Source: Gracilibacteraceae bacterium
Lineage (GTDB): Bacteria > Bacillota > Desulfitobacteriia > Desulfitobacteriales > Syntrophobotulaceae
Assembly (NCBI GenBank): GCA_031274335.1
Contig: JAISQG010000132.1
Coordinates: 1-5,707 of the forward strand
Reading direction: 5' to 3'
DNA length: 5,707 nt
Below the pieces are notes generated by a model. The model had not been told where the DNA came from. It was given only the letters and a program-made list of their open reading frames with translations, and searched no databases. The translations under genes and the position numbers were made by a program. How positions within the stretch are numbered: the stretch's first letter is position 1; the number at the start of each line of letters is the position of its first letter. Shown piece after piece: positions 1 to 5,707 of this stretch.

Positions 1-1830
1 CCGCAGGATGTCCGCGCCGTTTTCCGCCGCCGTCTTCGTGGCGACCGCCCAGCCGAAGGCCACGGAAAGCCAGCCGTTGCTGGAGCGGCTCCACCACCAG
101 TCCCGTCCGTAATAAGGCATGCCCATGATCAGTTTTTCCGACGGAATCTGCGTCACGGCATAAGACACCACCTGGCGAACCCAGTCCAGCGGAGCGATGG
201 GACCGGGGGCGGAGGTCGTGTAATGTTTGTCATAGGTCATCACGACTATATAATCGTTGCAGTCGGCTAAATCGCGGTAATTGAACTCGCTGTTCCATGT
301 CTCGGTTGTAGCGGAAGTACGCGAGGCGACCGCGATCATCGTCAGTTTTCCCCTGGAGTTCATTTCGGCGTACAGCGCACGCATCAGATCCGTCAGCGCT
401 GTTTCCGTGCTGTCGGCCATGGCCTCAAAATCAATCATAATCCCGTCGGCCCCTATTTCCTCCACCATAGCCGTCAGCCCGCTTGTCAGCGCGGCCCGCC
501 GTCCCTCGTCCCGCAGGAGCGCGTCCACTTGGGAACCGTCGCCTCGGACGAAGGGGACGACCCGCGCGCCGCGACTCTGGCCCAAAGCGACGATGTCCCG
601 TGCATCCAAGGCGCTGAGTCCGTCGCGGTAAGTGACGGAGCCTGTTTTGCCGTTATAGGCGAAAAAACCGGGCGAAAGGATGTCAACATAGTCCGTGAGC
701 GGTTCGGGCACATAATCCAGCAGACGCCGGTATGCGTCCGGGCTGGCGTACCCGTCCCAAAACTGCAGCGAAACGCGGTGCGTGCCGCTTGGAGGCGGTG
801 CGGGCGGCGTGGGGACAATGCTTTGTCCGGGACGGATGAAAGATTCCATCGCGGCGCTGACGGCGCCGGGGCCGCCCAGAGTATAAAAAGCCGTGGCGCT
901 GTCCCGGTAAGTATCCAAATAAGCCAGGGCCGGCGCAGAAAAACGAGCGGTATCAGCCGGAACCAGCAGGATCGGAGCGAAGCGCCCGGCCGCCAGAACG
1001 GATCCGGCGAGCGCGTCCGGAAAAGCCTCGCCGGTGGCGGCAATGACAACGCCGCGGTCAAATTCCAGCTGCTCCAACACGGCGGCGTTTGTGAGATAGC
1101 GGTCGGCGCCGGCAATCCTGTCCACGAAGTAGCCCGCGCTTGTCAGTTCATCCGCCACGGCAGGCGAGATCACCCCTTCACCGCCGACAAGCGTCACATG
1201 CACGGCGCCGCTGGCCGCGATGGCGTCCAGCGTGACCGGGGGCAGGCTGTCCGTCTCGGTCAGCAGTAGCGGCGCGCCCCTGGCGGCCGCGAAAGAAGAT
1301 ATGCTGAGCGAGTCGGCAAAGGAGTAGCCGGCAGCCAGAAAAACCCGGTCGGTGAAACTCACAGCCTTGCGCGCGATGGCGGCCGCCGTGGCGAAACGGT
1401 TTTCTCCCTCCACGCGCTCCACCGTCAGGCCGGCGGCGCTGAGTTCGGCGGCCACGCCGTCCGTGATGGCGCCGCTGCCGCCGAGCAGATATACCGTCGA
1501 TGCGCCGAGCCTTTGTATTTCATCCATGACGCCGGGCGTCAGCCGGGCGGATTCCGTCAAAAGGAGCGGCCCGCCCACTTCCGGAGCGCCCGCCAGCACG
1601 GCACCCGCCAGGGCGTCGGGAAAATCATCGCCGCGCGCGAGAACCACCGCTCCGGCTGACGACCAGTCTTGAGCAATGGCCAGCGCGGTGCCGTAGCGCG
1701 TTTCGCCGGCATAACGCATAAAATGAGGGCTTTCCGCCCCGGCTGTTTCGCTGTCCGCCGCAGCGGCGGGAAATGACGCGGCCAGGAGCAGCATAATGAA
1801 TAATATCGAAAGAGCACATCGTTTGTTCAA
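1..1830 (-). CDS. Secreted cell-wall-anchored GH18 hydrolase with three CWB2 repeats (partial, C-terminus beyond window)
   Basis: The reading frame is open from a TTG codon at 1830-1828 to base 1 (610 codons), so the C-terminus is missing. TTG is preferred because AAGGAGG lies 6 bases upstream and the product then begins with a good signal peptide: NKR, a hydrophobic core at about residues 6-20, and a likely cleavage near AAAA (22-25). Three CWB2 repeats follow (about 38-335), with repeat openings at TRY (44-46), NRF (144-146) and DRY (243-245) and blocks such as DDFPDALAG and LLGGSGAI. A proline-rich linker (340-347) leads to a GH18 barrel from about 352. This shows DGIMIDFE (462-469, acid/base Glu469), MTYD (531-534) and MGMPYYGRDW (569-578), resembling YaaH/SleL-type enzymes. 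CWB2 domains are known to bind anionic wall polymers in Clostridia. Cleavage of peptidoglycan or another GlcNAc polymer is inferred; the exact substrate is unknown. Divergent from the protease gene at 1996. Confidence 0.9.
   Translation of the reverse strand, partial: MNKRCALSILFIMLLLAASFPAAAADSETAGAESPHFMRYAGETRYGTALAIAQDWSSAGAVVLARGDDFPDALAGAVLAGAPEVGGPLLLTESARLTPGVMDEIQRLGASTVYLLGGSGAITDGVAAELSAAGLTVERVEGENRFATAAAIARKAVSFTDRVFLAAGYSFADSLSISSFAAARGAPLLLTETDSLPPVTLDAIAASGAVHVTLVGGEGVISPAVADELTSAGYFVDRIAGADRYLTNAAVLEQLEFDRGVVIAATGEAFPDALAGSVLAAGRFAPILLVPADTARFSAPALAYLDTYRDSATAFYTLGGPGAVSAAMESFIRPGQSIVPTPPAPPPSGTHRVSLQFWDGYASPDAYRRLLDYVPEPLTDYVDILSPGFFAYNGKTGSVTYRDGLSALDARDIVALGQSRGARVVPFVRGDGSQVDALLRDEGRRAALTSGLTAMVEEIGADGIMIDFEAMADSTETALTDLMRALYAEMNSRGKLTMIAVASRTSATTETWNSEFNYRDLADCNDYIVVMTYDKHYTTSAPGPIAPLDWVRQVVSYAVTQIPSEKLIMGMPYYGRDWWWSRSSNGWLSVAFGWAVATKTAAENGADILR
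826..1719 (-). repeat. Three CWB2 repeats in the GH18 protein
   Basis: This stretch encodes three degenerate protein repeats with a period of about 99 residues, judged from equivalent aromatic residues at 46, 146 and 245. Each has an (E/D)xR(Y/F)xTA opening, a central F(P/A)D(A/S)L motif and a later GGxGxI/V glycine loop. The second repeat is the most divergent (SFADSLS in place of DFPDALA). Three copies is the usual number in Clostridial CWB2 wall anchors, where the repeats pack together as a trimer-like ring. The copies are diverged at the DNA level, so this is an old protein repeat and not a recent duplication. Confidence 0.88.
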
Positions 1831-1836
1831 TGGGAT

Positions 1837-1843
1837 CCTCCTT
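1837..1843 (-). promoter_or_regulatory. Ribosome binding site that fixes the TTG start of the GH18 gene
   Basis: On the minus strand this reads AAGGAGG, a near-perfect anti-Shine-Dalgarno match, 6 bases before TTG at 1830. The next in-frame ATG is residue 13, inside the signal-peptide hydrophobic core, and would remove the positively charged N-terminus. The ATG at 1819 is in a different frame and does not lead into the CWB2 sequence. Confidence 0.85.
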
Positions 1844-1867
1844 GTCACGATCAATCCGGTCCCCGCC

Positions 1868-1876
1868 ATTATATCA
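1868..1876 (-). promoter_or_regulatory. Extended -10 promoter element for the GH18 gene
   Basis: The minus strand reads TGATATAAT, a full TGnTATAAT extended -10 for the housekeeping sigma factor. It would place the transcription start near 1861 and give a leader of about 30 bases before the TTG codon. No good -35 hexamer is present 16-18 bases upstream, which fits the known relaxed -35 need of extended -10 promoters. An imperfect TTCC/GGAA dyad (1881-1894) lies over the expected -35 area. Confidence 0.6.
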
Positions 1877-1945
1877 TATTTTCCCGGCACGGAACAGACC
1901 GGCCGCGGAAAATAATTCTCTCCGGCAGGAAAAGCGCCTCCATCA

Positions 1946-1961
1946 CAGAATTTAATTTCTG
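1946..1961. promoter_or_regulatory. AT-rich near-palindrome upstream of the protease gene (possible operator)
   Basis: The sequence CAGAATTTAATTTCTG matches its own reverse complement at 14 of 16 positions and lies 34 bases before the protease ATG. It contains TTTAAT (1951-1956), a possible weak -10, but no convincing -35 accompanies it. A second, weaker dyad (1908-1920, 10 of 13 positions) lies about 40 bases upstream. A regulator-binding role is inference only; AT-rich DNA gives short palindromes by chance. Confidence 0.25.
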
Positions 1962-1995
1962 GATATTTCTCCGGAAATGAAGGAGCTTATAAAAT

Positions 1996-4329
1996 ATGAA
2001 TGAAATGCAGATAAGGCGGCGCGGCTTATCCTTGCTTCTGGCGCTGCTGCTCGCGCGGTGTTTTTTTCCGTTTCCTCTTTCCGCCGCCGCGCTGACGTCC
2101 GAGACGGAATGGGCCACCGCCATGATCCGGGCCGCCAAGGCCTGGGAAGCGGGCGCGGCCGGAGAGGGCGTCATCATCGCCGTTGTGGACACGGGCGTGG
2201 ATTTTTCGCATCCGGCTTTGGCCGAACGCATCATCGCCGGATATAACGCCATCAAATCCAGCACGGCGCTCAAGGATATGGAAGATGATCACGGACACGG
2301 CACGATGATAGCCGGCATCATCGCCGCGGCCCGCGGCGGAAGCGCCCCGGCCGGTGTCGCGCATCAGGCTTCCATCATGCCTATCAAGGCGGTCAGTTCG
2401 TCGGGAGTGGGAGACGACCGGCATATAGCCGGCGGCATCATTTGGGCTGTGGATCACGGCGCGCGCATTATCAACCTCAGCATCGCCTCGGAAGCGCAGT
2501 CATCTGAGCTGACGGCGGCGCTTCGCTATGCGGCGGAGCGAGACTGTCTGGTCATCGCCGCGACGGGCAATCTGCCGAATACGGGCGACAACGCGCTGGG
2601 AACACTGCCCCAGGACCGGGATGGCGTCGGCTTTCCGGCGGCTGATCCCAATGTGGTGGCGGTCACTGCCCTGGACAAGGATGAACATATTGCCGATTTT
2701 TCCCTGACCGGTCCGGAAGTTCTGCTTTCCGCCCCCGGAGACACGGTGCTGACCACATACCCGTCCTATCTGGGTACCGGCGCCGGCCTGGCTTATACGA
2801 ACGGGACTTCGGTCGCGGCGGCCCTCGTTTCCGGGGCGGCGGCCATCGTCTGGGGCGCGCACCCCGAAGCCACGGCGGCGGAAGTGCTGCAGGCCCTGGA
2901 GACATCCGCGCGGGACAAGGGGCGCGTCGGGCTGGATGAGGAATACGGCTACGGCGTTCTCGACGTGTACCGCGCCCTGCAAAGCTTGGAACCGCAAATT
3001 CTTTACCATGCCCCGGCTGTCCTGACCTGGGGCGGGGGCACAGTGGACAGCGGGGACGGCGCCGCCGTCAGCATTCCGGCCGGCGCCTTTAATCTGCCGG
3101 TGGACGCGAGCGGTTCCGTGGAAGCGGCGCTGCCGGTCAACATCGGCATATTCGGCGGCGCGAGCCTGGCCGTGGAAGGAATGAGGGGAATCGGCCCCGC
3201 TTACGAGGTGGCCTGGGAGGGCTCCGCGCCGCAGAAAGCGGTTACTCTGACTTTACCTTTGGGGAGCGACGCGCCCGGCGCGGGCATCGCTTATATATAC
3301 CGCTTGCAGGGCTCGCGCTGGGTCAAGGTGGGCGGCGGCGCGGAGGCCGTGCCGGGCGGCGAGGTCAGCGCCGGCATTTTTGCGCCGGGCGTTTACCAGA
3401 TTGGCGTGGCGCGGCAGCCGCTCCACGCGGAACGGGTAGCCGGCAGCGACCGGATCCAGACGGCGCTGGCCGCCGCGCGCGAGGCCTTTCCGCAAGGGAC
3501 GGATTCCGTCGTTATCGCCCGTGCCGATGATTTTCCCGATGCGCTGGCCGGGGTTCCGCTCGCTTACAAATTGCAAGCGCCGCTTCTGCTGACTTTTCCC
3601 GATGTGCTGCCCGCAGATGTTTTGGCGGCTATCCAAAGCCTGGCGCCTTTGAATATATATATCCTGGGCGGCGAAGGGGCTGTTTCCGTGCCGGTGGCCC
3701 GACAGCTGGCCGGTATCGCCCCCATCACGCGCCTTTACGGGAGTGACCGCTATGAGACGGCCGCCGCCGTGGCGCGTCTGCTCGGCAGCCGGGATCAGGC
3801 CGTCATTGTCAATGCCCAGAATTTTCCAGACGCTCTCTCCATAGCAGCGGAGGCGGCGCAGGCCGGCTGGCCGATTCTGCTCACGGAGCGCGACACGCTG
3901 CCGGAAGCCACAGCCCGCACTTTACGCAATCTGAGCGTTTCCCGCGTTGTGATCGTCGGCGGACCGGGGGCCGTTTCCGCCGAAGTGGAAAGCATCCTGC
4001 CCTCTCCGCGGCGTCTGGCGGGTGACGACCGCTATGACACTTCCGCTTCGGTGCTGTACGACCGCCCGCCCGCCGGGGCCAATCTGTATATCGCCACGGG
4101 CCGGAATTTTCCCGACGCTCTCACCGGCGGTCTGCTGGCGGCGCTTAATTCTTCATCCATCATGCTCGTCAGCCCGGACGGCCTGACGGAGAGACAGAAA
4201 TCACTGCTCGCCTCTCTCAGGGGCAAAAACGTGGTGACTCTGGGCGGCGCCGGTTCAGTCAGCGAGGAATTGCTGGCGGAGGTCAGAAAGATAGTTGATT
4301 TGACTGCGGTCACCATGACCGGTCCTTGA
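1996..4329 (+). CDS. Secreted subtilisin-like (S8) serine protease with three C-terminal CWB2 repeats
   Basis: This 777-residue exported protease starts at ATG 1996, with AAGGAG at 1980-1985 ten bases upstream. A second in-frame ATG at 2005 is too far from that site. Residues 1-31 form a signal peptide with an unusual Arg21 inside the hydrophobic part. The S8 domain (about 37-330) has all catalytic positions: Asp65 in VVDTGVD, His101 in HGHGT, oxyanion Asn192 in AATGN and Ser272 in NGTSVAAALVSG. No I9-type propeptide fits between signal peptide and catalytic domain. Residues about 335-475 form a probable beta-rich module that I cannot name. Three CWB2 repeats follow (openings at SDR 484-486, SDRY 583-586, DDRY 677-680; FPDAL in each). 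The family cleaves peptide bonds; known relatives process surface-layer precursors or degrade external protein, and the substrate here is unknown. It is divergent from the GH18 gene and 20 bases before rtcB. Confidence 0.94.
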   Translation: MNEMQIRRRGLSLLLALLLARCFFPFPLSAAALTSETEWATAMIRAAKAWEAGAAGEGVIIAVVDTGVDFSHPALAERIIAGYNAIKSSTALKDMEDDHGHGTMIAGIIAAARGGSAPAGVAHQASIMPIKAVSSSGVGDDRHIAGGIIWAVDHGARIINLSIASEAQSSELTAALRYAAERDCLVIAATGNLPNTGDNALGTLPQDRDGVGFPAADPNVVAVTALDKDEHIADFSLTGPEVLLSAPGDTVLTTYPSYLGTGAGLAYTNGTSVAAALVSGAAAIVWGAHPEATAAEVLQALETSARDKGRVGLDEEYGYGVLDVYRALQSLEPQILYHAPAVLTWGGGTVDSGDGAAVSIPAGAFNLPVDASGSVEAALPVNIGIFGGASLAVEGMRGIGPAYEVAWEGSAPQKAVTLTLPLGSDAPGAGIAYIYRLQGSRWVKVGGGAEAVPGGEVSAGIFAPGVYQIGVARQPLHAERVAGSDRIQTALAAAREAFPQGTDSVVIARADDFPDALAGVPLAYKLQAPLLLTFPDVLPADVLAAIQSLAPLNIYILGGEGAVSVPVARQLAGIAPITRLYGSDRYETAAAVARLLGSRDQAVIVNAQNFPDALSIAAEAAQAGWPILLTERDTLPEATARTLRNLSVSRVVIVGGPGAVSAEVESILPSPRRLAGDDRYDTSASVLYDRPPAGANLYIATGRNFPDALTGGLLAALNSSSIMLVSPDGLTERQKSLLASLRGKNVVTLGGAGSVSEELLAEVRKIVDLTAVTMTGP
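3424..4296 (+). repeat. Three CWB2 repeats in the S8 protease
   Basis: Protein residues about 477-767 form three CWB2 repeats with a period of 94-99 residues. Each holds a GxDR(Y/I)xTA opening, an N/DFPDAL(A/S/T) motif and a late LGG/VGG glycine loop followed by (A/S)VS. The third copy is slightly shorter. This is the same wall-anchor type as in the divergent GH18 protein, but at the opposite end of the polypeptide. Confidence 0.9.
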
Positions 4330-4349
4330 AATATTTACGGGAGTGACAT

Positions 4350-5561
4350 ATGATACAAATCTCAGGCGAGCATAATACCGCGATCTGTTACACAGACGAG
4401 CTGGAGTCCTCCGCGCTGGAGCAGATCAGGGCCGTCTGCGACCGGAAAGAATTCGCGGGCTGCAAAATACGCATCATGCCGGATGTCCACGCCGGAATGG
4501 GCTGCACCATCGGCACGACTATGACTATATCCGGCAAAATTGTGCCGGGAATGGTCGGCGTTGACATAGGCTGCGGCATGGAAACGGTCAGGCTGGCGGA
4601 AAAAGAGATTGATTATGAAGCGCTTGACAGACTGATACGCCGCGAGATACCGTCCGGACGCGACGTCCGCGATCAGCCTCACCCGCTGAACGCGGAAATC
4701 GATCTTGACGAGCTGCGCTGCGTTCGCGAAGTCCATACGGGGCGCGCGCGGCGAAGCATCGGCACACTCGGCGGCGGCAACCATTTCATTGAGATTGACC
4801 GCGCGGACAGCGGCGAACTCTATCTCGTGGTTCACTCCGGCAGCCGTCGTCTCGGCACGGAAGTCGCGCATTACTATCAGGACGAAGCCTGGAAATCGCT
4901 CCGCGGCGCCTCGAAAACACAGATTGAGGAAACCATCGCCGCCCTGAAGGCCGCGGGACGCGAGCGGGAGATTGCCGACACGATAAAACGGCTTAAATCC
5001 GAAGCGCAAAGCGAAGCCGGCGCCATCCCGAAAGACCTCGCCTATGTCAGCGGCGGGCTTTTCAGCGACTATATCCACGACATGAAGTTAACCCAGCGCT
5101 TCGCGGCGCTGAACCGCCGGGCGATGACCGAGGTTATCCTGCGCGGCATGGGCCTGACGGAAACCGACCGCTTCACGACGGTTCATAATTACATCGACAC
5201 GGACGCGATGATTCTCCGCAAGGGCTCCGTGTCCGCAAAAGCGGGCGAGCGCCTGCTGATACCGATAAATATGCGCGACGGCAGTTTGATTTGCGCCGGC
5301 AAGGGCAATGAGGAATGGAACCAGTCCGCCCCCCACGGCGCAGGACGTCTGATGAGCCGCTCGCAGGCATTCCAGTCGCTGTCAATGGACGAGTATTCCG
5401 CCGAAATGAGCGGCGTTTTCACAACCTCCGTGAGCCGCGACACTCTGGACGAGGCGCCGATGGCGTACAAGAGTATTGACGATATCATCCGGCACATCGC
5501 GCCGACCGCCGACATCATCGAGCGACTGCGCCCGGCGTACAATTTCAAGGCGGGAGAATGA
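4350..5561 (+). CDS. rtcB: RtcB-family RNA 3'-phosphate/5'-hydroxyl ligase
   Basis: At 403 residues this is close to E. coli RtcB (about 408). The family joins RNA 2',3'-cyclic phosphate or 3'-phosphate ends to 5'-OH ends in the cytoplasm, using GTP and Mn2+, in tRNA splicing or RNA repair. The expected metal and catalytic residues are visible: PDVHAG (44-49), Asp72 and Cys75 in VDIGCGM, Asn144-His145 in GGGNHF, His162 in VHSGSR, His279 in VHNY and the guanylylated His329 in APHGAGR. Compared with E. coli RtcB as I recall it, a charged helical stretch (about 183-226) is inserted after the VHSGSR region, while the segment before GGGNHF is shorter. The start is supported by GGGAG 6 bases upstream. 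It begins 20 bases after the protease stop with no terminator, so co-transcription is likely. No prfH, rtcA or archease gene is seen in the window. Which RtcB subfamily it belongs to, and its target RNA, cannot be read from sequence. Confidence 0.93.
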   Translation: MIQISGEHNTAICYTDELESSALEQIRAVCDRKEFAGCKIRIMPDVHAGMGCTIGTTMTISGKIVPGMVGVDIGCGMETVRLAEKEIDYEALDRLIRREIPSGRDVRDQPHPLNAEIDLDELRCVREVHTGRARRSIGTLGGGNHFIEIDRADSGELYLVVHSGSRRLGTEVAHYYQDEAWKSLRGASKTQIEETIAALKAAGREREIADTIKRLKSEAQSEAGAIPKDLAYVSGGLFSDYIHDMKLTQRFAALNRRAMTEVILRGMGLTETDRFTTVHNYIDTDAMILRKGSVSAKAGERLLIPINMRDGSLICAGKGNEEWNQSAPHGAGRLMSRSQAFQSLSMDEYSAEMSGVFTTSVSRDTLDEAPMAYKSIDDIIRHIAPTADIIERLRPAYNFKAGE

Positions 5562-5707
5562 GGCCGGGACAAAAGCTTTGGCAACCATGTCGGAAAAGCA
5601 TTAACGGCTCCGCTTATCAAGTCGCTTGTGAGTCTTTTCCCGTCTTTTCCATTAATTCCTAATTCCGCTTTCTAAACTCATTTGAACATTGGCGACGTTG
5701 ACAAAAA
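5562..5707. other. Noncoding region downstream of rtcB
   Basis: No credible reading frame with a ribosome binding site lies here on either strand. The region is more AT-rich than the genes, especially after about 5630. I found no G+C-rich hairpin followed by a T-run, so no intrinsic terminator for rtcB can be placed; the best dyad is GGAAAAG (5592-5598) with CTTTTCC (5634-5640), whose loop is about 35 bases. TTGACA at 5698-5703 is a consensus -35 hexamer, but the window ends before a -10 could be seen. Confidence 0.5.
5632..5666. repeat. Two short tandem repeats downstream of rtcB
   Basis: GTCTTTTCC occurs at 5632-5640 and 5642-5650, a 10-base phase. TAATTCC is then repeated back to back at 5653-5659 and 5660-5666. 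The helical-turn spacing of the first pair would suit a binding site, but the copies are few and short and chance is a fair explanation. Confidence 0.4.

Noticed and set aside
486..1115. 209-codon minus-strand frame inside the GH18 gene
   Set aside because: It overlaps the continuous CWB2-GH18 frame, shows no recognisable motifs and is a high-GC shadow frame.
529..1269. 246-codon plus-strand frame antisense to the GH18 gene
   Set aside because: No ribosome binding site or family motifs; the opposite strand encodes clear CWB2 and GH18 motifs across the same bases.
1625..1819. ATG-started small minus-strand frame at 1819 as the true start of the GH18 gene
   Set aside because: It is out of frame with the CWB2 sequence and closes after 64 codons; the TTG at 1830 has the correct ribosome binding site spacing and gives a signal peptide.
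1875..1882. CATATTTT on the plus strand as a sporulation sigma-E/K -10 for the protease
   Set aside because: No fitting -35 element is found upstream, and the bases are explained by the extended -10 on the opposite strand.
1988..1995. TATAAAAT just before the protease ATG as a -10 element
   Set aside because: It lies between the ribosome binding site and the start codon, so transcription from it would lose the binding site, and no matching -35 is present.
2050..2065. Lipoprotein lipobox at Cys22 of the protease signal peptide
   Set aside because: The residue before Cys is Arg, not Gly, Ala or Ser, so LLARC is not a valid lipobox; cleavage near the SAAA stretch is more likely.
4307..4321. 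Hairpin CGGTCA-CCA-TGACCG at the end of the protease gene as a terminator
   Set aside because: The stem is only 6 base pairs, lies inside the coding sequence before the stop codon and is not followed by a T-run, so it does not look like an intrinsic terminator.
4362..5078. 238-codon minus-strand frame opposite rtcB
   Set aside because: Shadow of the well-supported rtcB frame, with no motif or ribosome binding site of its own.

Overview
The window looks like a chromosomal stretch from a GC-rich (roughly 60 % by eye) member of the Bacillota, most likely the Clostridia. Three things point there: strong AAGGAG-type ribosome binding sites, two exported proteins carrying triple cell-wall-binding-2 (CWB2, the C. 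difficile Cwp type) repeats, and a GH18 domain resembling the YaaH/SleL peptidoglycan and spore hydrolases. The species cannot be named from this sequence alone.

Layout: (1) 1-1830, minus strand: a secreted protein with a signal peptide, three CWB2 repeats and a C-terminal GH18 domain. It starts at a TTG codon and runs off the left edge. (2) 1831-1995: a divergent intergenic region with an extended -10 promoter for the minus-strand gene and AT-rich imperfect palindromes in front of the plus-strand gene. (3) 1996-4329, plus strand: an exported subtilisin-like (S8) serine protease with an intact catalytic tetrad, a central region of about 140 residues that I do not recognise, and three C-terminal CWB2 repeats. 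(4) 4350-5561, plus strand: an RtcB-family RNA ligase that begins 20 bases after the protease, with no visible terminator between them. (5) 5562-5707: noncoding, increasingly AT-rich, with short direct repeats and a consensus -35-like TTGACA at the very edge.

The two divergent genes form a plausible functional pair. Both products should be exported and held on the wall by the same kind of triple-repeat anchor, one carrying a glycan hydrolase and the other a peptidase, so envelope remodelling or surface-protein processing is a reasonable inference. The RtcB gene is cytoplasmic and unrelated in function; it is probably co-transcribed with the protease because of the spacing, but no partner such as prfH or archease is visible. 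I see no tRNA, rRNA, CRISPR array, insertion sequence or phage gene. I found no convincing new multi-gene system. The most notable points are the mirrored anchor architecture, an altered GH18 active-site motif, the missing protease propeptide and the protease-rtcB linkage.
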